Shown here one piece after another: positions 1 to 5,510 of a DNA stretch of 7,815 bases. Source of the DNA: Oscillospiraceae bacterium (GTDB taxonomy: Bacteria; Bacillota; Clostridia; Oscillospirales; Acutalibacteraceae); NCBI GenBank assembly GCA_019417045.1, contig DXWE01000060.1:1-7815 (forward strand), written 5' to 3'. Position numbers and translations under genes: made by a program. The notes under the pieces were generated by a model. That model worked only from the letters and a program-made list of their open reading frames with translations. It searched no databases and was not told the origin of the DNA. Position 1 is the stretch's first letter. Every line of letters starts with the position of its first letter.

Positions 1-1155
1 GTCCTTGTCCACCCGGTGGGGCGGCGTCCCCTCATAGGAGAAGGAGAGCTTCTCTTCCGCGCACGCGGCAGCCAGCGCGCCGCCGAGCGTCTCCAGCCGC
101 GCGCACAGGGGGAATCGGATGTCGATCTCCGCCTGCAAACCGGTCTCGGTGAAGTCAAACAGCCCGGGCGACAGAGTCAGCGCGCCGGACTCGTCGTCCC
201 GGCAGCGCACGCCGGCGCTTTTCCCATCTGTCTCCCCATGGGGGAACAGGCGGTTGAGCGCTTGCAGGCGCTCGAGCCCGGGGCACGGATTCAGCGGCAG
301 CTCGCACAGCAGCCGCACCAATCCGGTCAGCGCATTGCAGCCCCGGTCGGGCGTGGAGGCATGCGCCGGGCGGCCGGTGACGGTCAGCAGGGTACAGCCG
401 TCCCGCTCCTCTGCCCGAAGTTCCAGCCCGGACAGGCCGCTGGCCTCAAAAGCCGAGTGAGCCTCCCGCGGCGACAGACCGCGCAGTGCGGCCTGCGCGG
501 TGCCGGGCACCGCATTGACCGCCGTCCCCGCGCGCGCCCACAGGACAGACCGGGCACCGCCGGACGCGGGAAAGTCCGCACGGATTTTTCCGTGCAGCCG
601 CCCTTTTTCGATGTGGATGACCGGGTAATCGCCGTCCGGGGTGAACACCAGCGGCGGGAACGGCTCCCGCTTGCGGTAATAGGCCATGTCCTCCGACCCG
701 GTCTCCTCCCCGCAGCCGACGATCAGCCGCACGCCCCGGCGCAGCGGGATTTTGAGCTCCTTCACCGCCCGCAGGGCAAACAGCGCGGCAACTGCCGGCC
801 CCTTGTCGTCGATCGCGCCGCGGCCGTACAGGCGGCCATCCCGCTCGGTGAGGTCGAACGGCGGCAGGGTCCACCCCTCCCCGGCCGGCACCACGTCCAA
901 ATGGCAGAGGATGCCAAGCTGCGGCTCCTCCCCGAACGTGACGGAACCGGCATAGCCGTCCACCCCCCGGGTTTGAAAACCCGCCTGCCCTGCCATCTCG
1001 AGCAGCGCCGCCAGCGCCTTGGCCGCCGGCGCGCCAAACGGCTGCCCGGGCAGCGGGTCCTCCCGCACACTCGGGATGCGCACGAGCGTGCGCAGCGTCT
1101 CGATCATCTCCTCCCGATGGGACTGCATATATCTCTCGATCTGTTCCCGCATCAT
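1..1155 (-). CDS. pepV: PepV-like M20 family dipeptidase, C-terminus cut off by the window edge
   Basis: Cytoplasmic di-zinc dipeptidase of the M20 (PepV/Sapep) family, which cleaves dipeptides to free amino acids. The visible 385 residues contain the whole expected series of active-site motifs: HLDVV with H85 and D87, IDDKG with D116/D117 (metal bridge), EETG with E150/E151 (general base and ligand), D174 in a TPDGDYP segment, N214 in NAVPG, and H265 in RPAHAS of the lid domain. The spacing closely follows lactobacillal PepV. PepV proteins are roughly 460-470 residues, so about 80 residues, including the last metal histidine, lie to the left of position 1. The start chosen is the first of two adjacent ATG codons (1155 and 1152); a GGGGGAG Shine-Dalgarno sits 6 nt before the first. 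The reading frame is open throughout. It is divergent from an M3 oligopeptidase gene. Family assignment is secure; exact substrate range is not visible. Confidence 0.94.
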   Translation of the reverse strand, partial: MMREQIERYMQSHREEMIETLRTLVRIPSVREDPLPGQPFGAPAAKALAALLEMAGQAGFQTRGVDGYAGSVTFGEEPQLGILCHLDVVPAGEGWTLPPFDLTERDGRLYGRGAIDDKGPAVAALFALRAVKELKIPLRRGVRLIVGCGEETGSEDMAYYRKREPFPPLVFTPDGDYPVIHIEKGRLHGKIRADFPASGGARSVLWARAGTAVNAVPGTAQAALRGLSPREAHSAFEASGLSGLELRAEERDGCTLLTVTGRPAHASTPDRGCNALTGLVRLLCELPLNPCPGLERLQALNRLFPHGETDGKSAGVRCRDDESGALTLSPGLFDFTETGLQAEIDIRFPLCARLETLGGALAAACAEEKLSFSYEGTPPHRVDKD

Positions 1156-1177
1156 CTCGGTCTCCCCCTTTTTCTCC

Positions 1178-1206
1178 AGTATAGCGGGATTCTATCCGCT
1201 TGGCAA
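1178..1206 (-). promoter_or_regulatory. SigA-type promoter of the PepV-like gene
   Basis: Read on the minus strand, a -35 box TTGCCA (1206-1201, 5 of 6 consensus bases) is followed after 17 bp by a -10 box TATACT (1183-1178, 5 of 6). The predicted start of transcription is near 1171, giving a leader of only about 16 nt that is almost entirely the ribosome binding site. Spacing and match are good; activity is inferred. Confidence 0.75.
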
Positions 1207-1217
1207 GGCGCCCCCGC

Positions 1218-1246
1218 TTGCGGCCGCGCCAAAATTTTGGTATACT
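1218..1246 (+). promoter_or_regulatory. Extended -10 promoter of the M3 oligoendopeptidase gene
   Basis: A -10 box TATACT (1241-1246) is preceded by an extended -10 TGG (1238-1240), and 17 bp upstream is a weak -35 TTGCGG (1218-1223). Transcription would start near 1253, giving a leader of about 60 nt. Two more TATACT hexamers lie in that leader (1274-1279 and 1285-1290) but lack a -35 partner at a usable distance, so this is the best candidate. It lies about 12 bp from the divergent promoter on the other strand. Confidence 0.65.
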
Positions 1247-1314
1247 ACAGGTAAATTGTCTCCGGTTTTTCGATATACTAACCCTATACTCTCTCACAGA
1301 AATGAGGTCTCGCC

Positions 1315-3015
1315 ATGAAGTTTTCCGACATGCCCTATGAACGGATCGAGCTGCCGCAGCTGAGGCAGGAAGGGGAGCGTTGGCTGACGGCGCTGCGGCA
1401 GGCGCAGACAGCGGAACAGGCCGAGCAGGCCATGCTCGGATGGGATCGCCTGTCCGGCCACGTCACCACCCTGTCGAACCTCGCCTATATCCGGCACTCG
1501 ATCGACACCGCCGATCCGTTTTACGACGGGGAAATCGCCTATTGGGACGAGGTCCAGCCGCAGATCAGCGAGATCGGGCAGCAATTCGCGCAGGGGCTGC
1601 TGCAAAGCCCCTTCCGGCCGGCGCTCGAGCAAAAATACGGAACCCTGCTGTTTTTAAATGCGGAGATCGGACAGAAGGCGTTCTCCCCGGAGATCATCCC
1701 CGAGATGCAGGAGGAAAACCAGCAGACGACCGCCTATCAAAAGCTGATCGCCTCCGCGCAGATCCCGTTTGACGGCAAAACCCTGACCCTTTCCCAGCTC
1801 ACCCCTTACAAGCAATCGCCGGACGACGGCGTGCGCCGGGCAGCCTGGGCCGCGGAATCCGCTTTTTTCCAGGAGAACGCCGACGAGCTGGACGCCCTGT
1901 ATGACCGGCTGGTCTCGCTGCGCACCGCCATGGCGCACAGGATGGGGTATCCGGATTTCCGCACCCTCGGGTATTACCGCATGCTGCGCAACAGCTACAC
2001 CCCGGAGGACGTGGAACAGTTTCGCAAGGCGGTGCGCACGCACATCGTCCCGGTGGCAGACCGGCTGTACCGCGAGCAGGCAAAGCGCACCGGCTGCCCC
2101 TACCCGCTCTCCTTCGCGGATGCCGCGCTCACCTTCCGCTCGGGCAACGCGAAGCCGCAGGGGTCGCCCGAGGAGATTCTCGCACACGGACGCACGATGT
2201 ACCACGAACTCTCCCCTGAGACCGCGGCATTCATCGATTTTCTCTACGACAACGAGCTGCTCGACGTGCTGAGTAAAAAGGGCAAGGCCGGCGGCGGGTA
2301 CTGCACCTCCCTGCCCGACTATAAAGCGCCGTTTGTCTTCGCCAATTTCAACGGCACCTCCGGCGATGTGGAGGTCATCACCCACGAGGCGGGGCACGCG
2401 TTCGCCGACTACATGGCGCGGGACATCGTCCCCTCCGACAACCAGAGCCCCACCCTCGAGTCGTGCGAGATTCACTCGATGACCATGGAGTTCTTCGGGT
2501 GGCGCTGGGCGCCGGGATTCTTCGGCAGGGACACCGAGAAATTCTACTATGGACATCTGGCCTCCGCCGTCAAATTCCTGCCGTACGGCTGCCTCGTAGA
2601 CCACTTCCAGCACGTGGTTTACGAGCGTCCCGAGCTGACCCCCGATGAGCGTCACGGGGTCTGGCGGGAGCTGATGGGGCAGTATATGCCCTGGATGGCG
2701 CTGGACGGATCCCCGTTTTACGGGGAGGGGCACGGCTGGCAGCGGCAGTCGCACATCTATGAGGTGCCGTTTTACTATATCGATTACTGCCTGGCGCAGA
2801 CCGTGGCACTCGAGTTCTGGGTGCAAATGCAGCGTGACCCGGCGGACGCCTGGGAACGGTACCTGCGGCTGGTGAAGCAGGCCGGCACAAAGACCTTCGA
2901 CGGGCTTGTGCGCACCGCAGGGCTGCGCTCCCCCTTTGAGAGCGGCACCCTGCAGGAGGTCGCGCAGGCAGCTTCCTCCTGGCTGGATGCGGCCAATCCC
3001 CGGCAGTGGGACTGA
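1315..3015 (+). CDS. M3 family oligoendopeptidase (zinc metallopeptidase)
   Basis: Cytoplasmic zinc peptidase of the M3 (thimet oligopeptidase/PepF) superfamily, which cuts short peptides, for example those taken up by oligopeptide transporters. At 566 residues it has the usual length of the bacterial M3 group related to, but distinct from, classical PepF. The zinc site is HEAGH at 357-361 (H357, H361 ligands, E358 catalytic), with the third ligand most likely E385 in SCEIHSM, 28 residues after H357, as in this family. The C-terminal substrate-closing region GEGHGW...HIYEVPFYYIDY is also present. The N-terminal half is helical and less conserved. The start at 1315 has a GAGG ribosome binding site at 1304-1307 with 7 nt spacing. 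There is no signal peptide or membrane segment. The gene stands alone, divergent from the dipeptidase gene and ended by a palindromic terminator, so the two peptidases could act in sequence on oligopeptides. Physiological substrates cannot be read from the sequence. Confidence 0.95.
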   Translation: MKFSDMPYERIELPQLRQEGERWLTALRQAQTAEQAEQAMLGWDRLSGHVTTLSNLAYIRHSIDTADPFYDGEIAYWDEVQPQISEIGQQFAQGLLQSPFRPALEQKYGTLLFLNAEIGQKAFSPEIIPEMQEENQQTTAYQKLIASAQIPFDGKTLTLSQLTPYKQSPDDGVRRAAWAAESAFFQENADELDALYDRLVSLRTAMAHRMGYPDFRTLGYYRMLRNSYTPEDVEQFRKAVRTHIVPVADRLYREQAKRTGCPYPLSFADAALTFRSGNAKPQGSPEEILAHGRTMYHELSPETAAFIDFLYDNELLDVLSKKGKAGGGYCTSLPDYKAPFVFANFNGTSGDVEVITHEAGHAFADYMARDIVPSDNQSPTLESCEIHSMTMEFFGWRWAPGFFGRDTEKFYYGHLASAVKFLPYGCLVDHFQHVVYERPELTPDERHGVWRELMGQYMPWMALDGSPFYGEGHGWQRQSHIYEVPFYYIDYCLAQTVALEFWVQMQRDPADAWERYLRLVKQAGTKTFDGLVRTAGLRSPFESGTLQEVAQAASSWLDAANPRQWD

Positions 3016-3036
3016 CAGGCGGGCATAATATAACAG

Positions 3037-3070
3037 ACGGCGGGGACCCGGTGCACCGGGTCCCCGCCGT
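3037..3070. terminator. Perfect 34-nt palindrome, probable bidirectional terminator
   Basis: Two perfectly complementary 16-nt arms (left 3037-3052, right 3055-3070) are separated only by GC at the centre and form a very stable GC-rich hairpin. It lies 21 nt after the stop of the M3 peptidase gene and 22 nt after the stop of the convergent rfbC gene. The following U-tract is poor on the plus strand (ATCCTTTACA) and somewhat better on the minus strand (CTGTTATATTAT), so termination may be stronger for the rfbC operon. Confidence 0.82.
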
Positions 3071-3092
3071 ATCCTTTACAGCTGCTCTGCGC

Positions 3093-3659
3093 TCATTCCC
3101 CTTTGAGGATCGCCGTCAGCTCCGGCAGGTTCGGATGATGCCTGTCCTTTTCGGAGAGGATCGGCTCCATCCCCTCCGGGACCGGCCAGTCGACCGCCAC
3201 AGTCGGATCGTTCCACATCAGGCCCACCTCGTCCTCCGGATGGTACAGCTCATCGCATTTATACACGAATTCCGCCTCGTCCGACAACACGACAAACCCG
3301 TGTGCAAATCCCTTCGGGATAAAGAACTGCTTTTTGTTGTCCTCCGTCAGCTTGACCCCGAACCACATGCCGTAGGTGGGGCTCTTCAGCCGCAGGTCCA
3401 CCGCCACATCGTAGACCGCCCCGCGGATGACGCGCACCAGCTTGGCCTGCTGATAAGTCTTCTGCATGTGCAGCCCGCGCAGCACGCCCTTGCGGGATTT
3501 GGAGTGGTTGTCCTGCACAAAGACGTTCGCGATCCCCGCCTTGACAAACTCCTCCTCATTATACGTCTCCATGAAATAGCCGCGCTCGTCGCCGTACACC
3601 GTCGGCTCGATCACGCAGACGCCCTCGATCTCCGTCCAGTAAAATGTGAATTTCCCCAT
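3093..3659 (-). CDS. rfbC: dTDP-4-dehydrorhamnose 3,5-epimerase (RmlC/RfbC)
   Basis: Catalyses the double epimerisation of dTDP-4-keto-6-deoxyglucose, the third step of dTDP-L-rhamnose synthesis, in the cytoplasm. The 188-residue product is full length for this cupin-fold enzyme. Visible family motifs are DERGYF (24-29), the RGLH motif at 61-64 with catalytic H64, K73, the PKGFAHGF loop at 115-122 with H120, and YKCDELYHPEDE from Y133, which supplies the tyrosine proposed as general acid. The ATG at 3659 was chosen over the longer upstream open frame because the family N-terminus begins here and an AAGGGA ribosome binding site precedes it by 9 nt. It is the last gene of a three-gene leftward operon, 31 nt after a GT2 gene. 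The partners rfbA, rfbB and rfbD are not in this window, so the substrate must come from genes elsewhere. Assignment is firm. Confidence 0.96.
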   Translation of the reverse strand: MGKFTFYWTEIEGVCVIEPTVYGDERGYFMETYNEEEFVKAGIANVFVQDNHSKSRKGVLRGLHMQKTYQQAKLVRVIRGAVYDVAVDLRLKSPTYGMWFGVKLTEDNKKQFFIPKGFAHGFVVLSDEAEFVYKCDELYHPEDEVGLMWNDPTVAVDWPVPEGMEPILSEKDRHHPNLPELTAILKGE

Positions 3660-3690
3660 GTTTTGTCGTCCCTTTCCCGCTGAACTTTTC

Positions 3691-4443
3691 CTATACATCC
3701 GATTCCATCTGCAATCCCCGCGTCTCCCGCCAACGCCGCCCGAGCGCCCGCCAGAGGATCCAGCGGTTGCGCAGCATGCTCGAAAGGGAGCCGTGCCGGT
3801 CGGTAGTCGCCGTACCCGCATGCCGGCGGTAGTCGATCAGCGGGCGGGCGAGCAGCCGCACCCCGCCCTGCCGGTCCGCCAGCATCCCGAGCCCCTGGTC
3901 GTGCATCGGGATCCCGTCGGGAAACGGCAGTGCCAGCTGCAGCAGCTCCCGCCGGAAGGCCATGCAGCAGCCAATGTACGAATTCCGCCACAGATTGCGC
4001 GCATATCCCGCGCGGCTGCCGTGCAGCGCAAAAAACGAATCCGCGACCGGGCGCAGCGTGTCGTCCGTGACCCGCGCGTCGTGCATGACCAGCCATACCG
4101 CCGGATCCTCAAACGCCGCGCACACCGCCTCCACCTTGTCCGGCCGCCACACATCGTCCTGATCGCACAAAAATACGATCTCCCCCGTGACCGCCGCCAG
4201 CGCGTTTTCAAAATTGCGCACCACGCCCGCACGCGGGCCGTCGAGCACCCGCACCCGGCTGTCCCGCCCGGCGAGCGTCTCGAGCAACTGGCGCGTCCCG
4301 TCGGTCGACCCGTCGTCCGACACGACCACCTCATCCTGTTCCCCGAGCTGGGACAGCACCGATTGCAGCTGTTCTTCTATATACCGGGCGCCGTTGTACG
4401 ACGCCATGGCGACCGACCGCCTCATTCCCGCGCGCCCTTTCAT
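3691..4443 (-). CDS. Family 2 glycosyltransferase, polysaccharide biosynthesis
   Basis: A 250-residue inverting GT-A glycosyltransferase that would add a sugar from a nucleotide donor to a surface glycan, at the cytoplasmic face. The N-terminal nucleotide-binding part shows VAMASYNGARYIEEQL (11-26) and DDGSTDGT (43-50). The metal-binding DxD region is DQDD at 94-97 within FLCDQDDVW. HDQGLG at 181-186 places D182 as the likely catalytic base, and RRHAGTAT follows near the end. The start at 4443 overlaps the stop of the upstream GT2 gene (ATGA), with AAAGGA 9 nt before it, indicating translational coupling. A longer reading from 4470 would lie inside the neighbour and is not favoured. No membrane segment is evident. 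GT2 enzymes of this type occur in capsule and cell-wall rhamnan clusters, and rfbC next door makes rhamnose a plausible donor or acceptor sugar, but specificity cannot be read from sequence. Confidence 0.92.
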   Translation of the reverse strand: MKGRAGMRRSVAMASYNGARYIEEQLQSVLSQLGEQDEVVVSDDGSTDGTRQLLETLAGRDSRVRVLDGPRAGVVRNFENALAAVTGEIVFLCDQDDVWRPDKVEAVCAAFEDPAVWLVMHDARVTDDTLRPVADSFFALHGSRAGYARNLWRNSYIGCCMAFRRELLQLALPFPDGIPMHDQGLGMLADRQGGVRLLARPLIDYRRHAGTATTDRHGSLSSMLRNRWILWRALGRRWRETRGLQMESDV

Positions 4444-5219
4444 CTCAGGCCGTCCTTTACATGACGCCATTTTTTAAAGTATTTCCTCATCGATGACACA
4501 TGAATCCGGAAGAGCTTTCCATTTTTGCTGCTCCCCCGCTCCCATTCGTGGGTCACCCCCACCGACGGGAGCCACACAACCCGGCCGAGCCCCAGCGCCC
4601 GGCGGGTGAGATCCGCATCCTCGCAGTACATGAAAAAGCGATCGTCAAACCCCTGCAGCTGCCGCAGCACCTGTGTGCGGATCAGCATGAAGCAGCCGGT
4701 GCAGAAGGTGATATCGGTCGGCTGCGTCACCTCCCGGTCACTGTACGTGTACTGTGCACGCCACCGGCGAAAGAGCCCGCCGAATCTCTCCAGCTTTCCC
4801 GCCGCCATATACCGGTATTTCGGGGTGCGGCGCGGCACCGGCTGCACCGTGCCGTCGGGGTTGTAGATCTGCGGCGTCACCATCACCACATCCGGGTGTT
4901 CCCGCAGATACGCGCACAGCGGGGTCAACACGTCGGTGTCAAAGGTGATGTCCGGATTGACGATCAGATGGTAGTCCGAATCGAGCAGCGGCAATACCGC
5001 ATTGTGGCCCACACCAAAGCCGCGGTTCTCCGGCAGCGGGACCACCCGCACCTGCGGGAACTTCTCCCGCACCCAGTCGGCCGTCCCGTCCTGCGAAGCG
5101 TTGTCCACCACATAGACCTGCAGCTCGTACGCTCCCTGATGAGCAAACAGGCTGTGCAGGACCCCTTCGATCTTCGGTATGCTATTGTAGCTCACCACGG
5201 CAGCGGACACACGCTCCAT
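4440..5219 (-). CDS. Family 2 glycosyltransferase, rhamnosyltransferase-like (WbbL type)
   Basis: First gene of the leftward glycan operon, 259 residues. It has the features of the WbbL/rhamnosyltransferase branch of GT2: VVSYN (8-12), VVDNASQDGT (37-46), NRGFGVGHN (65-73), the metal-site variant VNPDI (87-91) in place of a classic DxD, GCFMLIR (175-181), and the FFMYCEDADLTRR segment with E200/D201 as likely catalytic acids. The C-terminus has the HEWERGSSKN motif and a basic tail (MRKYFKKWRHVK) that could bind membrane lipid head groups. The ATG at 5219 follows a perfect AAGGAGG (5233-5227) at 7 nt and matches the family N-terminus; the longer open frame upstream has no such signal. The stop overlaps the start of the next GT2 by ATGA. 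The neighbouring rfbC supports use of dTDP-rhamnose, which is an inference from context and family resemblance. Confidence 0.93.
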   Translation of the reverse strand: MERVSAAVVSYNSIPKIEGVLHSLFAHQGAYELQVYVVDNASQDGTADWVREKFPQVRVVPLPENRGFGVGHNAVLPLLDSDYHLIVNPDITFDTDVLTPLCAYLREHPDVVMVTPQIYNPDGTVQPVPRRTPKYRYMAAGKLERFGGLFRRWRAQYTYSDREVTQPTDITFCTGCFMLIRTQVLRQLQGFDDRFFMYCEDADLTRRALGLGRVVWLPSVGVTHEWERGSSKNGKLFRIHVSSMRKYFKKWRHVKDGLR

Positions 5220-5240
5220 GCGGCTTCCTCCTTGCACACA

Positions 5241-5264
5241 CCGGCCCCCACCGTGTGGGGCCGG
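5241..5264 (-). promoter_or_regulatory. GC-rich hairpin in the leader of the glycosyltransferase operon
   Basis: CCGGCCCC (5241-5248) and GGGGCCGG (5257-5264) are perfectly complementary with an 8-nt intervening segment that can pair further around a bulged base. In the minus-strand mRNA the hairpin falls between the predicted transcription start near 5275 and the AAGGAGG ribosome binding site at 5233-5227, only 7 nt away. It could protect the 5' end, modulate ribosome access or be a protein target. There is no U-tract, so a simple terminator is less likely. Function is inferred. Confidence 0.5.
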
Positions 5265-5281
5265 ACCCAAATAGACGATTT

Positions 5282-5310
5282 ATTGTAGCACATCTTCTCC
5301 CAAAAGTCCA
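5282..5310 (-). promoter_or_regulatory. Extended -10 promoter of the glycosyltransferase-rfbC operon
   Basis: On the minus strand, TACAAT (5287-5282, 5 of 6 consensus) is preceded by an extended -10 TGC (5290-5288). At 17 bp upstream is TGGACT (5310-5305, 4 of 6). Transcription would begin near 5275, leaving a leader of about 55 nt that carries the GC-rich hairpin. This should drive all three genes to the palindromic terminator. Confidence 0.65.
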
Positions 5311-5404
5311 GTTTTCCCTCCGATTCTCTCAAATCTGTAACCATTTCTCCCCGTCGGGCACTTCTCCCGTACGGCTTTTCATCCTGCGCCTTTTCTCCTC
5401 TTCG

Positions 5405-5436
5405 TTTCCAAAAATTTTCTCGGGTTTTTTTGGAAA
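5405..5436. repeat. A/T-rich inverted repeat in the divergent intergenic region
   Basis: TTTCCAAAAA (5405-5414) and TTTTTGGAAA (5427-5436) are perfectly complementary 10-nt arms around a 12-nt spacer. The element sits just upstream of the rightward promoter at 5443-5471, in the 291-nt gene-free stretch 5220-5510. The rest of that stretch, about 5291-5404, is strongly pyrimidine-rich on the plus strand and holds no convincing gene. The repeat may be an operator, an UP-like element or a weak hairpin; nothing in the sequence decides between these. Confidence 0.45.
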
Positions 5437-5442
5437 AAGGGG

Positions 5443-5471
5443 TAGATATTTGTCAATACATATTGTATAAT
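5443..5471 (+). promoter_or_regulatory. SigA-type promoter of the unknown gene-zapA-U32 cluster
   Basis: A perfect TATAAT (5466-5471) lies 17 bp after TAGATA (5443-5448, 4 of 6 match to TTGACA). Transcription would start near 5478, about 33 nt before the ATG at 5511. A better-looking TTGTCA at 5450-5455 is only 10 bp from the -10 box and cannot be its partner. A short dyad, ATACA (5456-5460) and TGTAT (5464-5468), overlaps the -10 box and could be an operator. Confidence 0.7.
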
Positions 5472-5510
5472 ACGAGTGGATTACAGATTTTGTCGGAGGA
5501 GAGATGTGTC

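Noticed and set aside
16..1254. 412-codon open frame on the plus strand opposite the dipeptidase gene
   Set aside because: Composition is Arg/Pro/Gln-rich and lacks any domain, while the minus strand carries all PepV active-site motifs in order. High G+C depletes stops in the antisense frame.
446..1297. Minus-strand 283-codon open frame overlapping the dipeptidase gene
   Set aside because: It is a frame-shifted reading of the same gene, with Gly/Ala/Arg-rich nonsense sequence and no family motifs.
1156..1314. Riboswitch or T-box leader ahead of the peptidase genes
   Set aside because: The leaders are too short (about 16 and 60 nt) and show no recognisable aptamer or terminator-antiterminator pair.
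1654..2826. 390-codon open frame on the minus strand, antisense to the M3 peptidase gene
   Set aside because: It is a shadow of the high-GC coding frame: no recognisable domain, no ribosome binding site, and the opposite strand encodes a complete HEXXH peptidase.
3646..5288. Long plus-strand open frames (272 and 262 codons) opposite the two glycosyltransferases
   Set aside because: Arg/His/Pro-rich antisense shadows without ribosome binding sites; the minus strand encodes clear GT2 enzymes.
5450..5455. TTGTCA as the -35 box for the TATAAT at 5466
   Set aside because: The spacer would be only 10 bp; TAGATA at 5443-5448 gives 17 bp.
5255..5470. Possible 71-residue small protein on the plus strand in the divergent spacer
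   Set aside because: GTG start within the leader hairpin, no ribosome binding site, and it runs across two promoters; its composition reflects the pyrimidine-rich tract.
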